Below, piece after piece: positions 23,652 through 35,041 of a DNA stretch of 64,000 nt. This DNA is from Litsea cubeba (Eukaryota; Streptophyta; Magnoliopsida; Laurales; Lauraceae). Position 1 is the first letter of the stretch. Every line of letters starts with the position of its first letter. The notes beneath the pieces were generated by a model. That model did not search any database. It was not told the DNA's origin and saw only the letters and a program-made list of their open reading frames with translations. The DNA is taken from NCBI GenBank assembly GCA_012931725.1, contig CM022948.1, forward strand, positions 112,259,801 to 112,323,800, in the 5' to 3' direction. The translations under genes were made by a program, and so were the position numbers.

Positions 23652-26600
23652 ATGGAAGAGCCCAAATCCAATTCATCTTCACCCAAGGTTAAGTTTCCTC
23701 TTCTCTTTCTAATCTTTCTTCACTTTCACTTCCAAGTTCTATCTTTGATAGAGAGAGAGAGTATTGGGTTGGTTTGGGATGGGTTACATGCCAGTATCTC
23801 TCCAAATCCTAGAGCCATGACAAAGCTACTGCTCACAAAGCAAGGTGTAGGTTGGTTGGAAAACTTGGCTCTTGACAGGTCATCTCACTTTGACAAAGAT
23901 AGAGTCAAAGAAGGGTAAATTTAGCCGAGTCATGTGTAAGCAATTAATGCTTGAGGTTTGGAGTCAACAATTTAAACATGATTGATTGAATTGTAATAAA
24001 TTTAATAATTCAAATTTATTATTATTAATACATGTAATAATGTATATCTAAGCTTTACAAGTAGTTGATCTATTTTTAAAAATATATTTAAAATATCTTT
24101 TAAAATGACACGACTCTCCCAAGTCATCATGGAATTGGCTCACTCCGAGTCAATATTTTAGTGCTCGACAAGCCGTGTCCGAGTCACGAGCATGCAAATC
24201 ACAAAGAGAGAGTTGAAGTAGAAGCTCTTTATATGAGTTAAAAGAGGCCCATATATTAGTATGATTTGATGGTCATACAGTCATCTCTGTGTGGTCTTCA
24301 AAGTTTTACAGTTTTATCAGTACGTTAACAATCATTGATATTAGGGTCCCTTTAATAGATAGGCCCCTATATTACCATCAAAAGCATTGGATCATGGAGA
24401 TTATGCTCGTACATTTAATATAGGAAAATATTCAAGTGCATCCATCCCTCACCATTTTTTGTGAGGGACACCCCCCTTTGGAAAGTGCCAAGTACAGACT
24501 CCCCTTTTTGTACTTGATACTTTCTAAAGGGAGGTGTCCCTCACAAAAAATGGTGAGGGATGGATGCACTTGAATACTTCTCATATACTTTAATATATAT
24601 CTATATATATATATATATATTGGAGCTTCCAATCCCACCCCATAGAGTGATTGGCATGTATATATTTGGAGCTTCCGATCGATTTTAGTCATGTCACTGT
24701 GATTTGGGCCACAAAACACAGTATTTAGATTGTAGAATCTAATGTCGAGTACTAACAATCTTTCCTCTGTTACTAAAGAGTCAGAAGCACCCTAGTTCAC
24801 AGTCTTCTCGAGCAGTTCCAGTGAAATGCAGCCAATTACAACCCTTTCGACTCCATACTGAGGTAATAAGTTTACATTAAATCCAGAACGTCTGATGTGG
24901 GTGAGAATAAGATGTTGGTTAACTAGTATATAGTTTCTCATACTTACGTCTATGTTTATTAGTTCTAGTCATCAGAGATCACTTGAAGATTATGGAGGTT
25001 TTGTTTGCAGTCTAGAGGACAATTGAAGGAAAAGGCGTTTGTCAAAAGACTGCAAGAAATTAACGCTGATGAGGCCAAACATCGAATCCGCATGGCACAA
25101 GGCTTGCCTTTGACAACCGATAAACCTGAGGTAATAGAGAGGGGGAGAGAGAGTACTCGATCATTTCAATGGGATGGGTGAAAATGGTCTCTGAATACCC
25201 ATTTCCTCTCCGGACGGGACTGAAGTAATCTGGGTCCCGGTCCATCTCTATTATGGATCATATCACAATACCCATGCAACCCAAAGTGTAAAAATTTTGA
25301 AGACATATCATGGGCCTATGAGTTTTATAACAGTCCCAGCTAAAAAGTTCCAACTGGTTTCCCCCAAGGACCACCACCAATCTGTCCTGGGTCATTGGCA
25401 GCACAGTCCTATCAGTCTCAATTTTACTTAAAGCCTGTAAATTAGTATTTTTGGAGCATCAGAAGGTAACTAAAATGCCATTGGACAGATGTTGCACAAA
25501 CCACCAGTTAAAGAACAGACCAAGCCAATGGAAATCAAGCTGCGCACACAGCAAAGAGCAGCCAGGCGTGCTGGATTCAACGATCTGGTTTGTTTAATTC
25601 GAATGAAAATTCTCATTTCCTTCTATATAGTAGTGCATGTAATGTGCTGTATAGTTTAAGAAGGCATCCTAGCTCCGAACTTAAGGCCTTTTTTTTTTGT
25701 GTGTGTATGTTAAATTTGCAGGTTGCGATCAAGATAAGTTGGCTCGAGTATCAGAGGCATCAGATAGAGAAGCTGCAAAAGGCATGAGTTTCCTTTGATA
25801 CAAATCATGCCTCCATTTTTAGTCACTGGAACATCTAAGCTCACAACTTTGCAGAATTAGTACTTCAGTATCTATGCAATACTTTTAATCGGCCTCTTTT
25901 GATCAAACTAACTGAATTGGTTGAGATAATGAGATGTGAACCGGATCCATCCCACCAGACGGGAGATGCCCAGAAAAAAAAAAAACCTTGTTTACTTGAA
26001 AATCCTGTCCTTCAATCCATAACCTCAGGCAGTTGGGGTCTATATAAAACCCACCATCTGGTAGAAATCCAGCCAGTACCGGTTAAACCCAATATAAACT
26101 AAATGTCGCAACAGTGGTTTGGAACTGTTTAATTTGGTGTTCCCCATCGACAAAGGGCACATCAGTTCAACATTATCGAATAGTATTATTCCTCAGATTT
26201 CCTGGTCTTCCATTGTTAATAGCTATGGTTTTTTCTTTTGATCTATCTATCCAACAGATGGTGGCAGTTCCATCTATCAAGAGTCTTGGCTTTGAACTTA
26301 ATTTAAGAGTTTCGTGGCCACTTGATTGACTCAAATAATTATGTCAATGCTAAGCAATGTTTCTGGAATTTTGATTCTGTTTTTTTTTTTTAATCATAAA
26401 TCATGTCTCTAGTGAAAACTAAACAAACATGTGAGTGGATGCAGATGATGGAAGAGGAAGAAATTAAGATGCTGAGGAAGGAAATGGTACCCAGAGCCCA
26501 ACTCATGCCTCTGTTTGATAGGCCATTCTTCCCACAGAGGTAAAAACCAATGCATTTGGCTTTTGCAATGAGAAAATATATGATAAAATGGCTGAATATT

Positions 26601-27292
26601 AAGGCACTTTTGTGTAACGACATTGACCATAGACAAATTGGTTTTGTTGTATCTTCCTAGTACAAAAATAGCAAGTGATAAGGCATGCCACTTTTTCTCT
26701 GTTGTGTTTATGCATCCCTTGAGGGAGGGAAGAAAATGGATTTCTTCTCAAGAAATTTAAAAGCGATTTTATTGACCGATTTTAGAAAGCTTCTTCACAC
26801 CTCTCTGATGCTTAGTTATTAGAAATAAAAAGGGAACTTTGTGAAAGTATCCTACTACTTCCACTTGGGGGCTGTTTGTTTTATCAAATTTTGAATTCCT
26901 AGGATTTCATAGTGACCCTTTATATCATAAGGATCAAAAGTGAAGGATTACAATCATTACCCTAGTAAAGAAAATTATAGCAAAGTCATGGTCCATCCAC
27001 ACCTCAACCTTAGATCTTCCACACTTTTCTCATTTTTCTTCAGTAAAAACCCCTTTACTATAGGATCCTAAGAATTTAACATGTTCTAGGCAAATGGGGC
27101 ATTAATGATTTCTAAGAATCAATTATTGAAAATCTTTGTTGAAATTTTGGCAGGTCGACCAGGCCGCTCACAGTGCCTAAGGAGCCAAATTTCAAAGGTT
27201 TGAGTAGCAAATCCTGGAGGTGCACCCCTAGCAGTGGAGCTCATTACAAGTTTCAGCAACCTCTTAACCAAACCATGAAGCCTATTAAATAA
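23652..27292 (+). CDS. TPX2-domain microtubule-associated protein (210 aa), seven exons
   Basis: Exons: 23652-23687, 24779-24862, 25011-25130, 25489-25587, 25722-25781, 26445-26539, 27154-27292. All phases agree. The product has a polar N-terminus, then LQPFRLHTE (32-40) and GQLKEKAFVKRL, a basic stretch RAARRAGFNDL, and a predicted helical, coiled-coil-like C-terminal TPX2 block: HQIEKLQKMMEEEEIKMLRK, then EMVPRAQLMPLFDRPFFPQR (residues about 126-165). The C-terminus is Ser-rich and basic. Family members bind microtubules; TPX2 itself works in spindle assembly, and short plant members are largely uncharacterised. Intron 5 (25782-26444) has a GC donor: reading on past 25781 gives TGA at once, whereas the GC-AG junction joins two family-conserved blocks. 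The family call is firm; exon 1, only 12 codons, is the least certain. Confidence 0.9.
24423..24582. mobile_element. MITE copy 2 (same family as 4482-4662), in intron 1 of the TPX2 gene
   Basis: Near-perfect inverted repeat. The left arm GGAAAATATTCAAGTGCATC and CCATCCCTCACCATTTTTTG are mirrored by CAAAAAATGGTGAGGGATGG and GATGCACTTGAATACTTC. The 160-bp unit is younger-looking than copy 1 (better arm pairing). AT-rich TA-type sequence flanks it. Confidence 0.88.
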
Positions 27293-28857
27293 ACATCCAG
27301 TTGCTGAAAAGAGAGAGAGACATACACAATCGTAGCAGTCATGGTGTGTGATACGTGTGCATTAATCAATCAATCATGTAGGAAATCCAGTGTCATGTCA
27401 AGAGCCCAGTGCATTTTATTAGCTTTCCCTGTTGTAGTTGGTTAGGGGGCAAGCATTTTGGAGCCAATGGATGTTACATGATAATTCTACAAATCTTTGA
27501 TTTGTTGAAGCATATCCAAATCTGTAAATCACTTCCAATAATCATGACTTTACTTGTGTATTGAATTCCATTTTTTTTTAATTATTATTTTTTGTTTTGT
27601 TTTGGGTAAACAAAAGGAACCCAATTTTTGGTGAATATATATATGGGGCCTAGCCTGCTCATTCAACACAAGCTCACATGTGGACAATGACCATGAGCAT
27701 GTGTTTTCTGTCCATATAGTCTCTAGATTAGCTAACTGGATTGGGGACTAAATCTAATCCACTGGCCTAAACTTAGACCCAAACTCACCCCATTTCACTG
27801 TGTAAAATATGTTGCGCCAAAATAGTAATTGCCCTGGAAGTGTCACTGTCTTGGGCCAAAAAAAAACCACTTAGATATTACAAAGACTCTAATTATAAAA
27901 CTAGAGCTCAAATCCATGTTAAGAAGTTTCATGTAAACCAAAACCACGACTCACAAGCTTGGACTGGGGCTTAAATTTAATCCAAGCTTCTTCAAGTGCT
28001 AAAGGCAAGTTTTGAGACTCCATAAATTTTACCGCTTGCGAAATCTAAGATTCTGTGGAAAAGGGATTAATTTTTCTCGCTGACATTTCAGTGGAAAAAT
28101 GGGACACCAAACACTTCCCACAACCTTGTTCAGTCTATGGAAGGTTTCCTTTTATTTCAAGGAACCGATGGTCAGAGTCTCTTTAAAAATATGTCGCACG
28201 GAAGGCTTCCAAACTATCACAAAATTTCTTGGGGGCATGCACTAATAACTTAAAAGGTACTGTTTTTTCAATTGGAAAGAAAACAAAGGAAAAGAAAAGC
28301 CTTGGATAATCTGATAATCGAACCATGCTATTCAGAAATATATTTGACAGTGCACTCAGGCAGAGCACAAATGGAGAACAATCCTGTAGTGGAATACCAG
28401 CAGAAGACAAAGCAGAGCCTAGAGCACCCCAAGGGGACCCCTAGGCTTCAGAGATTAGGATAATTTCCATTTCCCTCTAATGTAATAATGCCAAACAAAA
28501 CAAAAATCATAGGTATTATGGATAGCCGATCTAATGATAGGCCCTTCTATTATCAAATGTAATTTGGTGAGAGCCCATACAAGATGCATTATTTTGAGAT
28601 CCGTAATAACTGAGGCCCAAAAATATTATGAGAAAGTAAAACGTTTTATGCATATGACTGATCTAATCGTGAAATTTGATTAGGGCCTATGACCGGGACA
28701 TTTATGTTAAAATGTTTAGGTTTTTTTTTTTTTTGTTAGTGGTGGCCCAAAATTTGTCTCCTATTGCAAACCATAAAAAACGACTCTTCCCAAATAGATG
28801 CATACGGAAAGTGGAAGAGTCATGGCTGACTGGCAAGGAGCGGAGGCTCTACTCAAT
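27293..28857. other. 3' flank of the TPX2 gene, intergenic, no gene
   Basis: Intergenic DNA between convergent genes. A plus-strand ORF at 28272-28463 has no recognisable motif. Nothing else supportable. Confidence 0.45.
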
Positions 28858-29078
28858 GGTGTGCATTATATTATTATTATTATTATTATTATTATTTGCT
28901 AAATTATAAAAGAGTTTCATTAAGGAAAAGGATTTTAAAAAAGAAAAAAACCCAAAAGAATACAATCCAAAGAGGCCCAAAAGAAGACTACTGCTAAACA
29001 GCAGAGAAAAAAAAGAGAATGAGCAAAGAAAATAAAAAAAACAAATCAAAAGGTCATTCTTAGAGGTGTGCATTATAT
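28858..29078 (-). mobile_element. 5'-truncated LINE 3' end with (AAT)n tail and perfect target duplication
   Basis: Identical 14-bp copies of GGTGTGCATTATAT at 28858-28871 and 29065-29078 flank a 193-bp insert. Read on the minus strand, the insert ends in CCTTAATGAAACTC, then TTTTATAATTTAGC and an (AAT)n tail, a typical plant L1-type 3' terminus. Only untranslated sequence is left. Confidence 0.82.
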
Positions 29079-29261
29079 ATAATAGTAGAGACTTGGCTAA
29101 ATTTTCATGACTCCCCTGGAAAACTGACTAAAAGATAATTGTTCATGGAAACTGTTGGAAGTTAGGAAAATGTGTTTTCTTTATATGCATGGAAATTGTC
29201 CGAAACCACGCAAATGCATTCCAAAATATCACCAAGGACTTCGCCATCCACATACAAGTAA

Positions 29262-29349
29262 AAAAAAAAAAAAAAATCTTTCATGTCTTTGGGACTCAAA
29301 CTAACTCTCCAACACATGCGTTCTTCCTAACCAACTAAACTACAGCTCG
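29262..29349 (-). repeat. tRNA-derived SINE or tRNA-like pseudogene
   Basis: On the minus strand, TAGTTTAGTTGG fits an A box and AGTTTGAGTCCC fits a B box, about 40 bp apart, followed downstream by a long T run that could end a Pol III transcript. No cloverleaf complete enough for a functional tRNA was found. Confidence 0.5.
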
Positions 29350-30236
29350 GTACAGGTCAAAAACTGTCATACAATTAAATAAGGCAATTACTGAAAAACC
29401 TGAGTCATGGTAGTTTTTTTTTAATTTGTATCTGTTTATCTTTTGATTCATGTTACTTAAACATTATTTTGCTATAATTTTATTTAACAGTATTTTCCTC
29501 TTAATGACCCAATATTCTGCTACGGTTCGATCAGATCCGTCCGCTCGTTCAAATAAACAAGGTGTACCCATGATTGTGCGATTAGAAAGAGAGTCAGGAA
29601 CAGGCCCAACTCATTAACAGAATTAGAATTTAGAACCCTTGGTATTCAATATCAATAGTCAGGCCTTGAGGTCTAGGTAGAGCAAGCAGCCAAGTCGAGC
29701 CCATCTAGTTAATTATCAGTCCGGGTAATATAACCAGGGGCCAGGGCCCCTCTGGGGTACAGTTCAGTCTAAATCCAGCACCAAACTGGACTGCACTTAA
29801 TTGACCCAGCACATTGCACGCATCCAGGGTCTCCATAACTTTTCTGTGGATCCAAACTGATCATGCCGTAGAAGGAAAATGCACCAAAAACGCCCTAGTT
29901 GGATGATTTTAACAGACCAATCAGCCAAAGATCAGGTAGGTCATCATTGCCAACACCACCCCCACAAGGAAAACCACTGATCAGATGGGTAGAATCATCG
30001 GATAGGGTAGATAAGAAGGCTGGATATTCTATGAAGGACCCACATGAACAGGTTTGAGTATTGAAAGGTGGAACTCTGCTATATCATTGCCGGCCATACA
30101 AAATTCATTGCCATTTCCATCAGATATTCCCTCTTCTACATATGCATAAGATTTTCTGGGAGAAGCAACATTCTGCTAAAGAATGATGTCTGAAATTGAA
30201 AGAACACAAACCATTTGCAAACAGTGAATGAATAGT
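29350..30236. other. Intergenic, downstream of the methionine aminopeptidase-like gene
   Basis: No ORF of note. It contains decayed GGTCAGGCC and GGCCCAACTC type words near 29600-29760, and presumably the 3' untranslated region of the minus-strand gene ending at 30237. Confidence 0.4.
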
Positions 30237-33200
30237 TTAGCAGCACCTCGTCAGAACTTCTACACCATCCTGAGTAATCAACACTGTATGTGAAAACTGG
30301 GCAGCAAGGCTGCCATCAGCCGTAAGAGTTGTCCAGTTGTCATCCCATGTAACAGATTCCATGGTTCCCATTGTAACGATAGGCTCTGCAGTATTAAATA
30401 CTGTGACTATAAGTGCAAAATATTCCAACAAAACATTTATGTTGGAAGAAATGATTCACATTTTAGAGAACTTGGATGATCTCTGTTGGGCAACATATTT
30501 ATGAAAATAACATGGCGCGTGCAGGGTGAACATGAAAATATGTTCACTAAAGCCTATTTGTTAGCATTAAAACAAATAGGATTCATAAAAATAAAGATCA
30601 AAGGTGAATTTTCAAAAAATGAGCATTTAATGACCTTTTCTTTTGGGTAATTTACTTGTATAGTGTTGTGAATTGAAAGGGTCTTGATATCAAGAGAGAA
30701 GAAAAGAAGAGGGGTCAAAATGAGAAGTGCTAACTCACAAATAGCCAACCAAGTAATGGCTTTTTATCATTTAGTGGCATGAGAGAGTAGTGTTTTAACT
30801 TTTTTGGTAAAAAGAATAGGGATTTTTGTTATTTAGTGGCATGAGAGTAGCTTTTTGACTTTTTTTTTTTATAAAAAGAAAATGCGCTTTTTTAAATTTA
30901 GTACTTTTTATTTGACCCCCACTTCTTTTTTGTATATTGAATTGACCCTTCACTTCACACTACTTTACAAGTAATTTTCCCAAACTGGCCGTGAAATAGA
31001 ATAAAAAAAAGATGGGAGATGAACTACTAGGATGATGGCGGGTTTATTCCTTTCCCATCTTCTTTTGATTCTATTTCCCTAAAAGAATTGGTTATTTTAT
31101 GCTCATTTTTAAAAATTCATTTTTAGCCACTTATGGTATGAATCCTATGTATTCGTTTCATATGTATTATAATGCAAACAAAGAGGCCCTAAATTAACCT
31201 ACCCTTTTTAACAACAATGGCAAATCCAGCTTCCTAGGACCACTACGGCACTACCTCAAAATACAGTTGAAAGTGGTTTGGAGCTTATATTGTAGTTCAA
31301 TTTTTTTTTACTAATTACTTATCTCCTATTGTTGGCATTTACCGCTATGAATCAACCCACTTCTTACAGAATTGAGCCATTGTTTTATAGATGATTCATT
31401 TAGACAAAAGCTCATCTAGACAAAAGCACAAGTTAAATGAAATGTGCAAACTAACAGAATTGGAATATAAGATACTCACCAATGGTAAATGTTTGACCTT
31501 CAACCATACGACCAGGGAATTCATTACCTGTGAAAGAAATCATGAATATAGTTGCTACAGTCTAAAGTATCAATGAATTAACGGGAATTAGCAAACAAAT
31601 ATACATCCAGGGCCCACCTTGGCGAGTGCCTGTTCATGAAGATAGGGGCCTGGAAACAGATGGTTAAAAATGTGTAACCCACCTCGGTGCATGCAAACAC
31701 TGATTTGGAACAAGCCCAAATTTGGCCATCATAAGAGTCATACTCATTGAATTGGAATCTCCCTAAATCCCAACTTTTAAAGCCTTTAAACTGCTAGACT
31801 CCCAAAACAGATGCTATCATCTTCCGATTGGTGTACATGTTACCACCCTAGTCGCTCACTCTATCAACTCCCATAAATAAACAAGAATGCTTTGTTGACA
31901 TCAGTCGATTTTCCAGAAGGTTTTAAAGTTGGGAACTTTAAGTTGGTGGTTATCAATAATTCCCATTGACACATAAGGCAAGAGGAAAATAAAATACATA
32001 TCCTTAACCGTTTGGCAATTTACTAGGTTAGTAAAAGTAATGTAAAGCCTCCATTTTTCAGATAAGGAGTCACATCAAAAGTACACATCTTCAAAATTCC
32101 CTCCTTTCTAAAAAAAAGGTCAAAAAGCAACTTCTTTTCTCCACTAAAAAAAAAAACCATTTTTTACACAAAAAAGTCAAAAAGATTCCCTACGAATCCA
32201 CTAAAGACAAAATACCATCATAACACCCTTATATTTTATTCTCTCTTGATTTGATGCTTTACATCACTTTTACTTTTGTTATTTTGAAGTGACTTTCGGG
32301 TTAAAGGTAAACCTCACGAATATGCTTTCTAGGGATGGGATTAAAGACCAAGTCTGTATGAAGGTGTTAAATAAAAAGTAAGAATTGACATGATTTCCTA
32401 CTTCCTTGGAAACAACTTGTATGGTATAAATTTTAAGTACAAGTCAGAGCCTTATTGGATAGTCCATTGATGACAGATATCTTTTTCAAAACCTATCACA
32501 AAACAACTAAACACATTCCGGATGAATCATATTAAAGGTCATTACCCCTAAGAGTCCCACCGAAGCAGAGTCCTGGGAGGGTCCAGACTGGAGACAAACC
32601 TAACATTTGGCAAATTTGCACAAAGTGGCTGATCGCAAGTCTCGAACCTACGTTATCACGCATTAAACCCGATACCTTTACCATTGTACCAAAGCAATGA
32701 CCCCTCCAAATGAGTCATGTTGTTGTTGTTGTTGTTATTATTATATTATCATTATTATTAAATACTGAAAGCAAAGAGTACTTACTACTATGAATTATGA
32801 CTGGTTCAGAGTGCAAGATAGTCCCTATACCGTGGCCAACAAAGCGATCGACCACCTCATAGCCAAACTTTTCAGCATGCGCACTGAGATCATTATGAGA
32901 AAAATAAGGTTTAGAATCTATACAATCCATAGAAAATGTATGTTCAAACCTGGATCAGATATTTTACAACAAGCACTAGAATCATTGCAAAAGGATGTCA
33001 AAACTTCCATTAAATGTAAGATCTATCAAGTCGAAATACTAAAAACTTAGTGTACAGTACAGTTCAGACAAGGAAAAAAAAAAAGCACAAAAAGAAACCC
33101 AAACTTTTTAGCACCGAAAATACATGTATTCAGAAAATTGCTGATCTATGCTGTTGATGTAACGAGTCACCATGGATGAAGATGCCATAGATAGCCATAT

Positions 33201-34982
33201 TAAAATATCCCACTTGTTTGCTTTTCGTCTATACTGTACTATTCTATTCTTAACCACACATATTTAGGCCACTGACGGAAAAGTAGGAATTTTAACCATA
33301 TCACTGAAGTAAATAGGCAATTAAAAGTAAATGGTTCACCAATTACACATTCTACCAGAAGAGAAAAAAAAAAAAGGAGTACAAATGTCCACAATCTAAG
33401 GTGGTCAAGGGTAACGATTTTGTTGCAGGAAGCAGTCCAAACAAAAGAATTAACCCTGAGGAGCTAGAGACTTCCAAACTTGGCAATGGGGTAGCTGACA
33501 AAGAATTGGGCCAAAAAATGAAAACATAGATTTACACAAGACGACCCAGTTTGATGATGCCACCCAAATTCTTCAATCAGCCACCTCACTGGATACAACA
33601 GCTTCATTTATCACCTTAAGAAACCCAAACACTTATGGAACCTCATGATCCATGAAGTTCTAAACATTAGGGCCCAGACTCCCTCCCTCACTCTCCACAC
33701 AATTTTATGGTCTAAAAGCTTTTGGATGATATCGAAAATAATCTTGGAAAGCAGACCTCTAGCTCACATCCCCCATCCAACTGTTTTCCAAAATTTGACT
33801 TCAATGCCATCCCCCACAAAAATAAAAAATTAAAAATAAAAATAAAAATTACTCCTGTTCTCAGTGTCACCCGCTATATGTTAAGGGGAGGCTAACTTGG
33901 ATGTCTCTCAGCACCTACAAGGCTACAATCCTCTTATATGCACCTCTCATGGCAACAACCCCTCATTTTGCACGCCATATTTTTTCTTCAACAACCTTCT
34001 TGCAAAGAGCATCCGCTTCTTCCCCAAATATCCACACCATGTAGATAATACAGTCCAGTTCCTTTCCTTAATATTGATAATTTCTCAGGTGGTAGTCATA
34101 CGTAGCTGGTAGCCCAATTAATGAAATGGGTTTTCTTCTTATCACCTTTCCTTTACCAAAGGAAATTCCTTGAATCCTCTCAAGGGTCTTTGCCACTGCA
34201 ACAAGGATAGTAGAAAGTAAAAGATGAATATAAGCAAAGTTGCCAGCATAGAGCAAATTAGGGTATCCAACCCCAAAACATAGATAAAAAGGAATTTAGT
34301 GAACATTAATACATTCTCCAAAAGCATTTGGAACTAAAAAGTTAACAATCAGTGATTGCTTTTTGCATTTTCATGGGACCAATTACTGTGTAAAACAGAA
34401 CATTTATAGTTTTGGGGCCCAGTATAAAATCATGCCTAGCCTTAACACTACATCAATTGACTTGCCTAGTGTCATTATATGTAGACAACATGAAAGCATT
34501 CAATATTGTGTTGAAACATTTATTTTTGTACTCCTGCTTCAACAAGATACCAAATTCCATATTGAATTGTCTTCATTTGAACTAATGATCTGTGTTACCA
34601 CTATTATACTGAGTATATGATTCATTTGGTTTTAGGTCGATACTAGGAAGAGGTTATTCTTTCAGGTACAAATCTAGAACAAGATCTCACACATCTTAGA
34701 TGTAAAAAGTCCAGAATCATATGACCAAATGATCAGAAGGTCAGGAAGTGTAAATGCCAAACAAGCAGGACAGCTAAGATTCCAAAGCACAAGCAGCAAG
34801 CACATGAGCAGCACCTTCAGTAGAAGGTTTCCACAAGAAAGGTCAGGAGTTATTTTACATCAGCCATTGATTAAACCCTTAGGCATAGATGCATGTGTAC
34901 ACAAAAACAAAGGAGTAATGTAATGTTTCTAATCATATTGTCTCTAGCTGAAACTTTCCTTTCAATAACTTTGTAAATATAC

Positions 34983-35041
<59 letters not shown>

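Noticed and set aside
29262..29349. Functional tRNA gene
   Set aside because: A- and B-box-like words exist but no full cloverleaf or paired acceptor stem could be drawn; treated as a SINE or pseudogene.
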